Of a stretch of 64,000 nt of DNA, positions 24,605 to 33,397 are shown piece by piece. The notes below the pieces were generated by a model. It made no database searches and was not told the DNA's origin. It saw only the letters and a list, made by a program, of their open reading frames with translations. The translations under genes were made by a program, and so were the position numbers. The stretch is from assembly GCF_900105055.1 (NCBI RefSeq), contig NZ_FNTA01000004.1, positions 7,161,501 through 7,225,500 on the forward strand. The letters are read 5' to 3'. Origin of the DNA: Amycolatopsis lurida. GTDB taxonomy: Bacteria > Actinomycetota > Actinomycetes > Mycobacteriales > Pseudonocardiaceae. Numbering within the stretch: the stretch's first letter is position 1; the number at the start of each line of letters is the position of its first letter.

Positions 24605-24927
24605 GTTTCCCCTTCGACTCCTTGAAATGGTCGCGGGCCGTAAACCTCGGTTCGGCCGCCTGCTCATTTTCGGCTATGTTGATCCCTTTCTTTAGTGACG
24701 TCCCGCGTCCCCCGAAAGGAGGGGTGGTCCTGAAAACACAATGCGCTCACCGGTATCCCCTGAAAGGTGGATCCGCGGCGTTCGTCCGATCGGGTCGGCC
24801 GCGCGGAAAGCAGGGAAGAAAGCAGCGGACTGAATCGGGCTTGGTTCGATTGGCTGGTTTGTGATGAAGGTGGAAATATCGTGATGACGAAAACGTCCCG
24901 TGGCGTTCACCGGGGAGCGTCGGCGCG
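24605..24927. other. Divergent promoter region in the exopolysaccharide locus
   Basis: 323 bases between the minus-strand GT2 gene and the plus-strand sugar transferase. It includes A/T-richer stretches (TTTTCGGCTATGTTGATCCC near 24667; GGTTTGTGATGAAGGTGGAA near 24855) that could hold promoters. There is a purine-rich run CCGAAAGGAGGGGTGG near 24713 and no coding frame. Confidence 0.4.
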
Positions 24928-26337
24928 GTGACCGAGCTGAGAACTCCGTCGCCACCCCGGCCGGCCCGTGCCCGGTCGTACCGGCGACTCGCCGCCACGC
25001 GCCGGAGACGGCCACTGCTGGCGCGGGTCAACGCCGTCATGGTGCTGCTCGTCGCCGTCGACGTCGCCGCCTGGCTGGTGGCCGCGCGGACGGCGGACGT
25101 GACCGTGCCGGAAGCGTTGCTGGCCGGAGGGATTCTCGGCGGCGCACGGGTCGCCGGACGGGTGCACCGGCGCCGGTTGTGGTTGTCCTGGCTGCAGGAT
25201 CTGCCGCGATCGGTGGCCACTTCGGGGATCGCGTTCCTGGTGGTCTCGTGTCTCGAGCCCGCGACCCGGCCGGAGATCTCGGGGATGCCCGGGCTGGTGG
25301 TGGGGTTCGCGGTGCTGAGCGAATGCGCCCGGCCGTGGGTGTTCGCCTTCGGGCGGTGGGGGCGCAGACGGTTCCGCCGCTGCGACCGCGCCATCGTGGT
25401 CGGTGACGGCGACAGCGGCGGCGAACTGGTGCGCACCATGTCACGGCATCCGGAATTCGGCCTTCTGCCGGTGGGATTCGTTCCCACGGGCCCGGTCACG
25501 GAGCCGTTTCCCTTCCCGGTGGAGCTGATCCGCGACGGACTGGCCGAAGCCATCGTCCGCCACGGGGCGGGCACGGTGGTGCTCGCGCACGACGGGGAGG
25601 GCGACGGTTCCACCGTCGACGCGGCCGTCACCGCGCATCGGCTCGGCTGCGTCACCCTCGTGCTTCCCCGGTTGTTCGCGCTCTGCCCGGACAGGCTCGG
25701 CGTGGACCGGCTTCGCAGCTATCCGTTGATGCGATTGGCGGGCTCGCCGACGCGCCGGCCGAGCTGGCTGGTCAAGCGGGTGATCGAGACGGTCCTGGCC
25801 GCCTTCGCGCTCGTGGCGCTTGCGCCGCTCATCGCGCTGTGCGCGCTGGCGGTCGTGGTGGAAAGCGGGTTCCCGGTCATCTTCCGTCAGGTGCGCGTCG
25901 GCGTGGACGGCCGTACCTTTCTGCTCTACAAACTCCGCAGTGTCCGGCAGGAGTCGGTCGACGACTCGGCCACGCGCTGGTCGGTGGCGGGGGATCACCG
26001 GGTGGGGCCGGTCGGCCGCTTCCTGCGGAAGTCCTCTTTGGACGAACTTCCCCAGCTGTGGAACGTGGTGCGCGGCGACATGGCCCTGGTCGGTCCGCGT
26101 CCGGAGCGGCCGGTGTTCGTCGAAGAGTTTTCCGCCGTCCACGATCTCTACTGGGCCCGTCATCGGGTACCGACCGGGTTGACCGGTCTCGCCCAGGTCC
26201 ACGGCCTGCGCGGCGACACCTCGATCGCGGACAGGGCGCGCTACGACAACTACTACATCGCCAACTGGTCACTCTGGCTCGACGTCAAGATCGTCATTCT
26301 CACGGTGGGAGAACTGTTTTGCCGAAGGCAGCGCTGA
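24928..26337 (+). CDS. Polyprenyl glycosylphosphotransferase (initiating sugar transferase, WbaP/CpsE-like)
   Basis: 469 aa from GTG 24928. The N-terminal half has membrane helices and a CoA-binding-like Rossmann region (RRCDRAIVVGDGDSGGELVRTM). The C-terminal ~200 residues are the catalytic bacterial sugar transferase domain: KRVIETVLAAFALVALAPLIALCALAVVV membrane hairpin, IFRQVRVGVDGRTFLLYKLRS, KSSLDELPQLWNVVRGDMALVGPRPERPVFVEEF and LTGLAQVHGLRGDTSIADRARYDNYYIANWSLWLD. It starts the repeat unit by putting a sugar-1-phosphate on undecaprenyl phosphate at the inner membrane face. Its end overlaps the lipoprotein gene. Confidence 0.93.
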   Translation: MTELRTPSPPRPARARSYRRLAATRRRRPLLARVNAVMVLLVAVDVAAWLVAARTADVTVPEALLAGGILGGARVAGRVHRRRLWLSWLQDLPRSVATSGIAFLVVSCLEPATRPEISGMPGLVVGFAVLSECARPWVFAFGRWGRRRFRRCDRAIVVGDGDSGGELVRTMSRHPEFGLLPVGFVPTGPVTEPFPFPVELIRDGLAEAIVRHGAGTVVLAHDGEGDGSTVDAAVTAHRLGCVTLVLPRLFALCPDRLGVDRLRSYPLMRLAGSPTRRPSWLVKRVIETVLAAFALVALAPLIALCALAVVVESGFPVIFRQVRVGVDGRTFLLYKLRSVRQESVDDSATRWSVAGDHRVGPVGRFLRKSSLDELPQLWNVVRGDMALVGPRPERPVFVEEFSAVHDLYWARHRVPTGLTGLAQVHGLRGDTSIADRARYDNYYIANWSLWLDVKIVILTVGELFCRRQR

Positions 26338-27623
26338 GGCGCGCACATCCGGTCGCCGTCCGGCTCGCCGTCGGATGCGTCACGCTGGTACTGACCGCGG
26401 GATGCGTGACCAGCTCGGCCGGGGAAAAGGCGGCTCCACCGCCGAAACCACTGGCACCGTGCGCCTGGTGGTACGGGATCGGGCAACCGCCGACCGCACG
26501 CGAACTGGAACTGGCCGCCAAACGATACGACGTGGTGGTGCTCAACGCGGACCAAGGCGCGGCGATGCGGAAGCTGCGCGAGCTCAATCCGCGCATCAAG
26601 GTGCTGGTGTACAAGGACTTGTCCAGTACACGCAACTACGCGGGAGCGGTGACCGGCGGCGAGGACGCCGAGTTCCTGCCGAGCGGGATCGGGTACGTCG
26701 CGGCCCAGCGCACCCATCCCGAATGGTTCGCCACCGACACGCGAGGACGGCGGATCGAGTGGCAGGGCTACCCGAAGCACTGGCAGATGACGGTCTGGGA
26801 TCCGGCCTACCAGAAGGCCTGGGTCGACGCCGTGGTGGCCGAGGTGACCAGGGAGGGCTGGGACGGGATCCTGGCAGACAACGATTTCAACTCCTTGAGC
26901 CACTACTCGGCGGCGCTCCTCGCCGGCACCACGACCGCGGCGGAAACCGACCGGAAGCTGCGTGACGGGCTCGACGCCTTCCTGTCGCTGATCGGGGAAG
27001 CCGTGCAGAAGGCGGGGAAGTTGTTCGTGCCGAACGTTTCGGAGACTCATCTCGTGCCGGGAAGGTGGACGGCTCATTCCCGCTTCGGTGGCGCGATGGA
27101 AGAGAACTTCGGCTTCCGCGAAGACGGGGGGACCGGCGGCCTGCTCACCTTCCGCGGTAACGAGTTCCAGGAGCTGCGTGCCCAAGCCGCGCTCGGGGAG
27201 TCGTTGCTGCTGCTGGTCACCCGGACGAGATCCGCTCAGCAGGCTCGGGCAGGCTACGCGAGTGCCGCTCTGCTGGCGGGGCCCCGGACGTGCTGGACCC
27301 CGGCCACCACGGACGACTACCGCGACCCCGAGTGGTCCGCCCTGCAGGACAGCGGCCTGGGCGAAGCCGTCGACGCGGCGGGGCGGCAGCCCAACGGTGT
27401 ATGGACCCGGACGTTCACCAACGGCTGGGTGGCGGTGAACCCGACGGCGGCGACACAGACCGTGACGCCTCCCGAAGGTCTCGTGGTGGTGGGTCCGCGG
27501 ACCGCGGTGACTTCTCCGACGAAGGCTTCGTCGACCGCGCCACCTTCGTCCCCGGCACCGCCCGCTCCGATCTCACTGGCCGCCGCCGACGCGGTGGTGA
27601 TGGTCGAACCCGGTGAGGGATAG
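26319..27623 (+). CDS. Putative glycoside-hydrolase-like lipoprotein (GHL15/TM1410-like TIM barrel)
   Basis: 434 aa from TTG 26319, chosen because GGGAGA lies 7 bases upstream and the next residues form a lipoprotein signal (RLAVGCVTLVLTAGC, lipobox LTAGC). The start overlaps the sugar transferase stop by 19 bases. The body reads as a hypothetical glycosyl-hydrolase barrel: CAWWYGIGQPPTARELELAAKRYDVVVLN, LNPRIKVLVYKDL, RTHPEWFATDTRGRRIEWQGYPKHWQMTVWDPAYQKAWVDAV, GWDGILADNDF (a candidate catalytic Asp). The tail is Pro/Ser/Thr-rich. It may trim or tailor the polysaccharide outside the membrane. Enzymatic activity is not shown by the sequence. Confidence 0.8.
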   Translation: MPKAALRRAHPVAVRLAVGCVTLVLTAGCVTSSAGEKAAPPPKPLAPCAWWYGIGQPPTARELELAAKRYDVVVLNADQGAAMRKLRELNPRIKVLVYKDLSSTRNYAGAVTGGEDAEFLPSGIGYVAAQRTHPEWFATDTRGRRIEWQGYPKHWQMTVWDPAYQKAWVDAVVAEVTREGWDGILADNDFNSLSHYSAALLAGTTTAAETDRKLRDGLDAFLSLIGEAVQKAGKLFVPNVSETHLVPGRWTAHSRFGGAMEENFGFREDGGTGGLLTFRGNEFQELRAQAALGESLLLLVTRTRSAQQARAGYASAALLAGPRTCWTPATTDDYRDPEWSALQDSGLGEAVDAAGRQPNGVWTRTFTNGWVAVNPTAATQTVTPPEGLVVVGPRTAVTSPTKASSTAPPSSPAPPAPISLAAADAVVMVEPGEG

Positions 27624-27629
27624 GGCGGA

Positions 27630-28721
27630 TCAGTGGAGCAGCGACGCGTACAGGTCGAGGTGCCGTCGCGCGCAGACCTCCGGCGTGTACCGCCGGGCCC
27701 GGGCCGCGAGAAGGACGCCGGTCCGGGCCGGATCCGGATCGGCGAACAACGCGCGCAGTCGTTCGGCGAGCGCGGGGATGTCACCCGGTGGTGCCAGCGG
27801 TGCCGAGCCGAGCATGTCGGCCACCCCGCCGGTGTCGGTGGCGACGACGGGCTTGCCGGCGGTCATGGCTTCGGCCACGACCAGCGGCTGCTGTTCCATG
27901 GCCGAGGGCAGCACCAGTGCGTCCGCCTTCGCCAGCAGCGCGGGGACGTCCGGACGGAATCCGAGGAAGGTGACCCGTCCCCGCAACGAAGGCGCTTGGG
28001 CCGCGCGCTCGGCGTCCGCCCGTTGCGGGCCGTCACCCACCACCGTCAGCCCGGCGCCGGGCGGGAAGGCGCCCGGCTCGGACAACGCCGCGAGCAGGTT
28101 CAGGATTCCCTTTCGCTCCACCAAAAGGCCCACGAAGATCAGGTGCCGGACCTGACCCCGCGGGGGTTTCGCTTCGGCAGGCTCGACACAGTTGTCGATC
28201 CGCGCCAGACGGCTCTCGGGGATCCTCAGCCGGTCACGGAGGAACCGCCCCATCGGCTCGGCGGGCACGACGGTGTGGTCGAGCACGCGGGCCACGGTCG
28301 CGTCGCCTGCCAGAACCGCCCGGGTGTAGGCGGACGGTCCGGCCGCTGCGCGCTCGCCGCGGAACCACGGCTCGGTCACGTCGTCCGGAACGCCGTGGTA
28401 GGTCTGCACGAGAAGGGGCCGTGGCCCGCGGGAGAAACGCATCCCCGCGAGGATGAGGCCCGAGCGGCGATCCTGGGCGTGCACCACGTCCGGCCGCCAC
28501 GCGCGGATCGCCGCCCGCGCGCGACCGGCGGCCGCGAGATCGCGCTTGTCCGCGACAAGGAGCCGTTCATGGTCGCCTCCCAGCAGGCCGGCGTCCCTGG
28601 CGGGGACGGGGCCGAAGACCCGCACCTGGACATCCTGGCGGGGCATCGTCGCGGCGAGCCGCACGGTGACGTCGACCGGGCCGCCCCGGTCCTGGGTCAG
28701 CAGATAAGCGACGCGTTTCAC
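27630..28721 (-). CDS. Glycosyltransferase family 4
   Basis: 363 aa GT-B enzyme. N-terminal LLTQDRGGPVDVTVRLAATM and DVVHAQDRRSGLILA; C-terminal GT4 domain with RHLIFVGLLVERKGILNLLAAL, LTVVGDGPQRAD, VTFLGFRPDVPALLAKADALVLPSAMEQQPLVVAEAMTAGKPVVATDTGGVADML (E-x7-E nucleotide-sugar motif). It is the last gene of the nine-gene operon; its ATG overlaps the preceding stop by 4 bases. Cytoplasmic assembly of the polysaccharide repeat is likely; donor and linkage are unknown. Confidence 0.92.
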   Translation of the reverse strand: MKRVAYLLTQDRGGPVDVTVRLAATMPRQDVQVRVFGPVPARDAGLLGGDHERLLVADKRDLAAAGRARAAIRAWRPDVVHAQDRRSGLILAGMRFSRGPRPLLVQTYHGVPDDVTEPWFRGERAAAGPSAYTRAVLAGDATVARVLDHTVVPAEPMGRFLRDRLRIPESRLARIDNCVEPAEAKPPRGQVRHLIFVGLLVERKGILNLLAALSEPGAFPPGAGLTVVGDGPQRADAERAAQAPSLRGRVTFLGFRPDVPALLAKADALVLPSAMEQQPLVVAEAMTAGKPVVATDTGGVADMLGSAPLAPPGDIPALAERLRALFADPDPARTGVLLAARARRYTPEVCARRHLDLYASLLH

Positions 28722-29827
28722 CGGATTCGCTCCTTCGAGGCGAGTTTTTCGACGAGGACGGAGATCTGGTCGGTCATCCGGCCGCGGTCGAAGGCCAGTT
28801 CCGCCCGGCGTCTCCCGCGCTCGCCTTCGAGCCGGGCGGGTCCTGGTTCGGTGAGCCGGACGGCCACCGCGTCGGCGAGCAGGCTCAGGTCACCCGGAGG
28901 CAGCACCACTCCCGCGCCGGCGACGCTCTGGCGCATTCCGCCGACGTCGAAGGCCACCACCGGCCGTGCGCAGGCCATGGCCTCCAGGGAGACGAGTGCC
29001 ATACCTTCGGCACGCGAGGGGAGCACGACGACGTTCGCGGACGCGTAGAACGCCGCGGGGTCGTCGGTATGGCCCGCCCACCGCACCGATCGGTGGGACG
29101 CGACGGGGTGACGGTCGCGCCAAACGGCACCCATCGGCCCGTCCCCGGCGAGGACGAGCAGCGCGTCGGGCACGCGGCGGAGCACTTCCGGCCAGGCCGA
29201 CAGCAACTGGTCCTGTCCCTTGAGTTCGGCCAACCGGCCGAGACAGACCGCGATCGGGGCCCGCTCGGGCAGACCGAGCCGTCTTCTCGCGGCGACCCGA
29301 TCGCGTGGAGCGAACTTCGCCGTGTCGACGCCATTGCAGACGACTTCCGCGTCCGCGGTGATCCCCGCTTCCCGGCCGGCGGCGAGTTCGTCGTCGCTGA
29401 CGCACACGACGAGGTCGGTCCAGCGGGCGGCGAGCCGTTCCCACGCGGTGGACGCCTTCCGCAGGGGCCCGCGGACGGTCTCGAAGGACCACAGGTGGGG
29501 TTGGAACACCGTGGGCCGGGACCCGCGCAGGGCCAGCCTTCCCGCCAGCCCGGCCTTCGAGCTGTGCAGGTGCACGACATCCGGCCGCAGTTCGGTGAGA
29601 ACGCGGCGCAAGCTCGCCGTTTCGCCGATCACTCGCGGGCCGGGAGAACGGGTCGCCTCCCAGGCGCGCACCGCGATCCCCTGCGATCGCGAGTGTTCGG
29701 CGAGCCAGCCCGACGGCGGGCAGACCACGGTCACCGACCAGCCGCGATCCCGTTGGGCCACCGAGAGTTCGAGGACCACCGCCGCCACTCCCGCGGTCAC
29801 CGGCTGGGAAACGTGCACGATCCTCAC
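28718..29827 (-). CDS. Glycosyltransferase family 4
   Basis: 369 aa. MRIVHVSQPVTAGVAAVVLELS at the N-terminus, DVVHLHSSKAGLAGRLAL, then CVSDDELAAGREAGI, VVCNGVDTAKFAP, AVCLGRLAELKGQDQLLSAWPEVL and VVVLPSRAEGMALVSLEAMACARPVVAFDVGGMRQSV. These are typical of GT4 enzymes such as EpsF/RfaB types. It overlaps both neighbours by 4 bases within the EPS operon. Confidence 0.92.
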   Translation of the reverse strand: MRIVHVSQPVTAGVAAVVLELSVAQRDRGWSVTVVCPPSGWLAEHSRSQGIAVRAWEATRSPGPRVIGETASLRRVLTELRPDVVHLHSSKAGLAGRLALRGSRPTVFQPHLWSFETVRGPLRKASTAWERLAARWTDLVVCVSDDELAAGREAGITADAEVVCNGVDTAKFAPRDRVAARRRLGLPERAPIAVCLGRLAELKGQDQLLSAWPEVLRRVPDALLVLAGDGPMGAVWRDRHPVASHRSVRWAGHTDDPAAFYASANVVVLPSRAEGMALVSLEAMACARPVVAFDVGGMRQSVAGAGVVLPPGDLSLLADAVAVRLTEPGPARLEGERGRRRAELAFDRGRMTDQISVLVEKLASKERIR

Positions 29828-31260
29828 CGCAGCCCTCCCCGGCGCAGCGCGAGCAGCTCACGGCGGTGGAAGGCCAGCGTCGCCGCCGTGTACCCGGCCA
29901 TGAGCACCAGTCCCTCGCCCAGCGCGCCCGGCACCGAGTCCGCGGATCCGAACGATCCCGCCTGGTCCAGGAGAACGGCGGGCAGCGCGCCGAGCACGCA
30001 CGCGGCCAGGACACGCGACACGATCCCGGTGAGTTCCTGTACCGGTGGCGCGGCTTCGAGCCGCGCCAGGACGTGCCAGGCGATGGGGAGCATGAGCCAG
30101 GCCGCGGCGAACTGGACGGCGGCCACCACTTCGATTCCGAAGGGGGTCAGCAGGGCCAGCCCGGCGACCAGCAGCCCCAGGTGAGAGCACTCCAGGGCCA
30201 GGTACCGCCGGGCGTGGCCGGTCGCCTTGACCGCCTGGTACCAGATCTGCAGCAGGCAGATGCCCAGGCCGTAGCCGCAGAGCAGGACCAGCGGCGTCGC
30301 CGCGTCCGCCCATCGCGCGCCCAGCAGCACGACACGGTCGGCGAGCACGGCGAGGGCGAGATACAGACCGCCGGTGAGCACGAGGACGGCGCGGGTGAAC
30401 CGGGAGACCATCTCCCGCAGCGGCCCGTCTCGACGGCACAACCGGGTGAACACCGGGAAGGCCACCGCCCCCAGAACGATCGCCACGGTGATGTAAGGAA
30501 CCCAAGCCAGCCGGTAGGCCAGCGAGTAGACGCCGACCGCTTCCGGTCCGAGGAGACGTCCCACCGCGAGGTAGTCGAGGTTCACGAGCAGCGCCGCCAC
30601 GACGGCGGCCGGTCCCACGATCGCCACCCAGCGCAGCGCTTCCACCGCCGCGCGGGAGTCCCAGCACGGCCGGATGCCGCCACCCATCAGCGCGCCGAGC
30701 AGGGGCTGGGCGACCGAGGCACAGACGAAACCGGCCACGAGCGACATCGGCCCCGCGCCGTCGAGGGCGAACACGATCGTCACGGCAGCCCCCAGCACCG
30801 CGCTCCCGCCGTCGGGCACCATCCGCCGCCGGAAGTCCAGTTCCCGGTGCAGCAGAGCCAGCTGGACCCCGCCCGCCGCCGCGAACGGCAGGCCGAGCGC
30901 GGCCAGGCGGACCGGGCCGGCCGCGTCCGGGACGCCGAGCGCCTCCGTGACCGGACTCGCGACGGCGACGAGGACGAGCCCCAGGAACAGGCCGGCGCCC
31001 ACGCTCAGCGTCAGCACGGTCCCCGCCATCCGGCGGGAATCCCGTTCGGTACGGCTGATCACGTCGTACACGCCGATCGACTGCACCACCTGGCCGAGGT
31101 TGACCAGCGACACCGCCAGCGCCACGACACCGAGTTCCCCCTCGGTCAGCAGCGCCGCCAGTGCCAGGGTGACCACCATCTGGCTGCCCTTGCTGACCAG
31201 GTTGACCGCGCCGAGCCACAGCGAGCCTCGGGCGGCCTTCGTACCGAGCTCGCCGGTCAT
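29824..31260 (-). CDS. Wzx-type polysaccharide flippase (MOP superfamily)
   Basis: 478 aa, with 12-14 predicted membrane helices starting MTGELGTKAARGSLWLGAVNLVSKGSQMVVTLALAALLT, the usual N-terminus of polysaccharide-transport proteins. Landmarks: GVYDVISRTERDSRRMAGTVLTLSV and RLLGPEAVGVYSLAYRLAWVPYITV. It would flip the undecaprenyl-linked repeat unit to the outer face for polymerisation by the ligase/polymerase at 34439. ATG 31260 overlaps the GT87 stop by 4 bases, which defines the start. Confidence 0.92.
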   Translation of the reverse strand: MTGELGTKAARGSLWLGAVNLVSKGSQMVVTLALAALLTEGELGVVALAVSLVNLGQVVQSIGVYDVISRTERDSRRMAGTVLTLSVGAGLFLGLVLVAVASPVTEALGVPDAAGPVRLAALGLPFAAAGGVQLALLHRELDFRRRMVPDGGSAVLGAAVTIVFALDGAGPMSLVAGFVCASVAQPLLGALMGGGIRPCWDSRAAVEALRWVAIVGPAAVVAALLVNLDYLAVGRLLGPEAVGVYSLAYRLAWVPYITVAIVLGAVAFPVFTRLCRRDGPLREMVSRFTRAVLVLTGGLYLALAVLADRVVLLGARWADAATPLVLLCGYGLGICLLQIWYQAVKATGHARRYLALECSHLGLLVAGLALLTPFGIEVVAAVQFAAAWLMLPIAWHVLARLEAAPPVQELTGIVSRVLAACVLGALPAVLLDQAGSFGSADSVPGALGEGLVLMAGYTAATLAFHRRELLALRRGGLR

Positions 31261-32519
31261 CCGCCGCCACCGGCCGCGATCGGCGGGGCGAGGCGCGACC
31301 CGGACAGCCGCACCGCCGCGCAACTCGACGCGCACCACGCGAACACCACGGCGAGACCGTCGACCGTGACCGCCACTCGCGGTCCGAACAGCGTCACCAA
31401 CGCGGAGTCCACTGTGTACAGATGCGCGAACGGAACCGCCACCGCGAGCACCGCGAGCCCGGCCGTGCCCCACCCCGGCTCGGACCGATGACGCCACCAC
31501 AGCACGGCCACCACCGCCGTCGCGGGTACGGCGATCAGCACGTCCCCCGGCTGGTGCACCACGCAGACCACCACGGCCAGGCACGTCAGAAGATCCGCGA
31601 CCGGCGACGCCCGGTCGAGTCGCCGTACGAGCAGCACGCTCGTGACGAGCACTACCGCCAGAACCACCAATTCGATGCCGTCGGGCGCCCAGCCGGTGAC
31701 CCGGAACAGCACCGCCGCGACGTCGATCCGTTGCGCGGTCGGGGAATCCACCGCGCCGTAGGCGGTACCCCTGGCATAGGTGAGGTTCGCGGCGACGACG
31801 TCGGCGAACGCGCCGATCCCGCCGGTCCTGGCCACCAGCAGCACCACGACCGGCAGGCTCGCGACCGCCGCGATCGCGGTCCCGGCCAGCGCCACCCGCC
31901 GAGAGCCACGGGCGAACAGCAGGATGGCCAGCGGAAACCCGAACTGCGGTTTGAGCCAGGCGAGCGCGAGCGCCACCGCCGCCCAGCCCGGACGGTCCCG
32001 GCAGAAGAGCAAGGCGCCCGCCACACCGACGGCGATCAGCGGATTCACCTGGCCGACGTAGAGCTGCGCCTTCCCGACCTGACTGGCCACCAGCAGGGCC
32101 GCGACCACCACCGTCGTGACCACGAACGGGACGGTGACGAGCCGCCGGACGGCGTACGCGGTCAGCGCGGCCAGCGCCACCAGCAACAGCAGGGAGAACA
32201 CCGAGAAGGCCACCGCACCGACCCGGTAACCGGGCAGCGCGAACGGCAGGTGCGCCACGAGGTGGTAGGGCTGGTAGAGGTTGAAGTCCTGCCGCACCGG
32301 CCAATGCGCGAACATCGCGGCGGGGTCGTAGGGGACGCCGCCCGCGAGGAACTCCCGGATCGGGTAGTACAGCGCGTCGCGGAAGTCTTGCGTACGTTGC
32401 TCGGCGGGGTCCGCTTGACCTGGCAGCGGTACCTGCCAGGACGGCGCGAGCGCGTGCCAGGCACACAGCGACCCGGCGATCGCGGCGACGATGAGGATCG
32501 ACCGCTCTCTCGCGGTCAC
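31257..32519 (-). CDS. Polyprenol-phosphate-sugar-dependent glycosyltransferase (GT87/DUF2029)
   Basis: 420 aa integral membrane protein of the GT-C fold with about 10 helices. After the first helix, the extracytoplasmic loop DPAEQRTQDFRDALYYPIREFLAGGVPYDP has the aspartate-rich pattern of GT87 enzymes; also VGQVNPLIAVGVAGALLF and LALAWLKPQFGFPLAILLF. Family members (mannosyl- or arabinosyltransferases of actinobacteria) use polyprenyl-phosphate sugars outside the membrane. It could add side-chain residues to the flipped unit. Confidence 0.88.
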   Translation of the reverse strand: MTARERSILIVAAIAGSLCAWHALAPSWQVPLPGQADPAEQRTQDFRDALYYPIREFLAGGVPYDPAAMFAHWPVRQDFNLYQPYHLVAHLPFALPGYRVGAVAFSVFSLLLLVALAALTAYAVRRLVTVPFVVTTVVVAALLVASQVGKAQLYVGQVNPLIAVGVAGALLFCRDRPGWAAVALALAWLKPQFGFPLAILLFARGSRRVALAGTAIAAVASLPVVVLLVARTGGIGAFADVVAANLTYARGTAYGAVDSPTAQRIDVAAVLFRVTGWAPDGIELVVLAVVLVTSVLLVRRLDRASPVADLLTCLAVVVCVVHQPGDVLIAVPATAVVAVLWWRHRSEPGWGTAGLAVLAVAVPFAHLYTVDSALVTLFGPRVAVTVDGLAVVFAWCASSCAAVRLSGSRLAPPIAAGGGG

Positions 32520-33397
32520 GTCAGCACCACCGCGACGAGCACGGCGTCGGCGGGCAGCACACCGGCCACCGAGGTCAGCTCGTCGTGCCGTCGTCGTCCG
32601 GCGACGGCCACCACCGAGGTGCCGTCGCGGTCCGCCGAAAGCGTGGCCGCCAGCTTGGCGGCCGCCTCACTGAATTCGGGAGCGACCGGGACCACGCGGA
32701 GCGGCCGGCCCGTCGCGAGACCGAGCACGGCCAGTCGGTCGGCGGCCGCCGGATCGTCGCCGCGCAGCACCGCCACCGGCCGGTGGATCCCCGCGGCGAG
32801 CAGCGCGCGGCGGACCGATCCCCGTCCGCCACCGAACCGCGGCGAAGGAAGCCGCCGGAGCGCGGCCACCGCGAGCCCGGCCGCCACGGCGGCGACCAGG
32901 GCGAGCCCGGTCACCAGCGAACCGTCGGGCGAGACCGCGGCCACGTCGGCCTTGGCGTCCAGTGGCCGCAGCCTGCCCGCTGGGGCGAGCAGACGAGCGT
33001 CGGCCAACGCCTTGCCCAGCGCCGTGACCGTGGCACCGGCCTGCTCCGGTGACGCCGCCCGCACCGACAAGCGCGCCAGACCGGAGGCGGGCACCAGTTC
33101 GACCGAGACACGCCGGCCGAGTTCCTCCGGCGAGTAACCGGAGAGCGGCGCCACCGCCTGAAGTACCGAGGGACTACGGGCGAGTTCGACGAGTGCGGGC
33201 AAGGTCAGTGAGACGACTTCGCCGTACTGCGCGGCCGAGCCCTCCACCTCGGCCGCCGGTTCGGCCAGCAGGCTCGTACGTCCCTGGTACTGCTCGTCGC
33301 GCGACAAGCCCACCGTCAAAACCAGCGAGCCGATCACCAACCCGGCTGCGGCGCTGAAGGCCACGGTACGCGGGATCCTGGTCAGAAACTGTTTCAC
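32516..33397 (-). CDS. Wzz-like polysaccharide chain-length/copolymerase protein
   Basis: 293 aa from GTG 33397, whose GTGA overlaps the previous stop. Short N-terminus, one membrane helix (VAFSAAAGLVIGSLVLTVGL), an extracytoplasmic stretch (YQGRTSLLAEPAAEVEG...) as in Wzz/capsular biosynthesis proteins, a second helix (LVTGLALVAAVAAGLAVAAL), then a cytoplasmic domain (GRPLRVVPVAPEFSEAAAKLAATLSADRDGTSVVAVAGRRRHD). The tail resembles a tyrosine-kinase domain that has lost its Walker motifs. It probably sets chain length together with the polymerase at 34439. Confidence 0.75.
   Translation of the reverse strand: MKQFLTRIPRTVAFSAAAGLVIGSLVLTVGLSRDEQYQGRTSLLAEPAAEVEGSAAQYGEVVSLTLPALVELARSPSVLQAVAPLSGYSPEELGRRVSVELVPASGLARLSVRAASPEQAGATVTALGKALADARLLAPAGRLRPLDAKADVAAVSPDGSLVTGLALVAAVAAGLAVAALRRLPSPRFGGGRGSVRRALLAAGIHRPVAVLRGDDPAAADRLAVLGLATGRPLRVVPVAPEFSEAAAKLAATLSADRDGTSVVAVAGRRRHDELTSVAGVLPADAVLVAVVLT

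Noticed and set aside
25839..26318. N-terminal extension of the glycosidase-like lipoprotein
   Set aside because: The extension lies inside the sugar transferase gene in another frame; the lipoprotein signal begins at the TTG 26319 start.
29824..32466. 880-codon fused frame across flippase and GT87 genes
   Set aside because: The upstream 400 codons are in the wrong frame over the GT87 gene; the flippase starts at ATG 31260, overlapping the GT87 stop.
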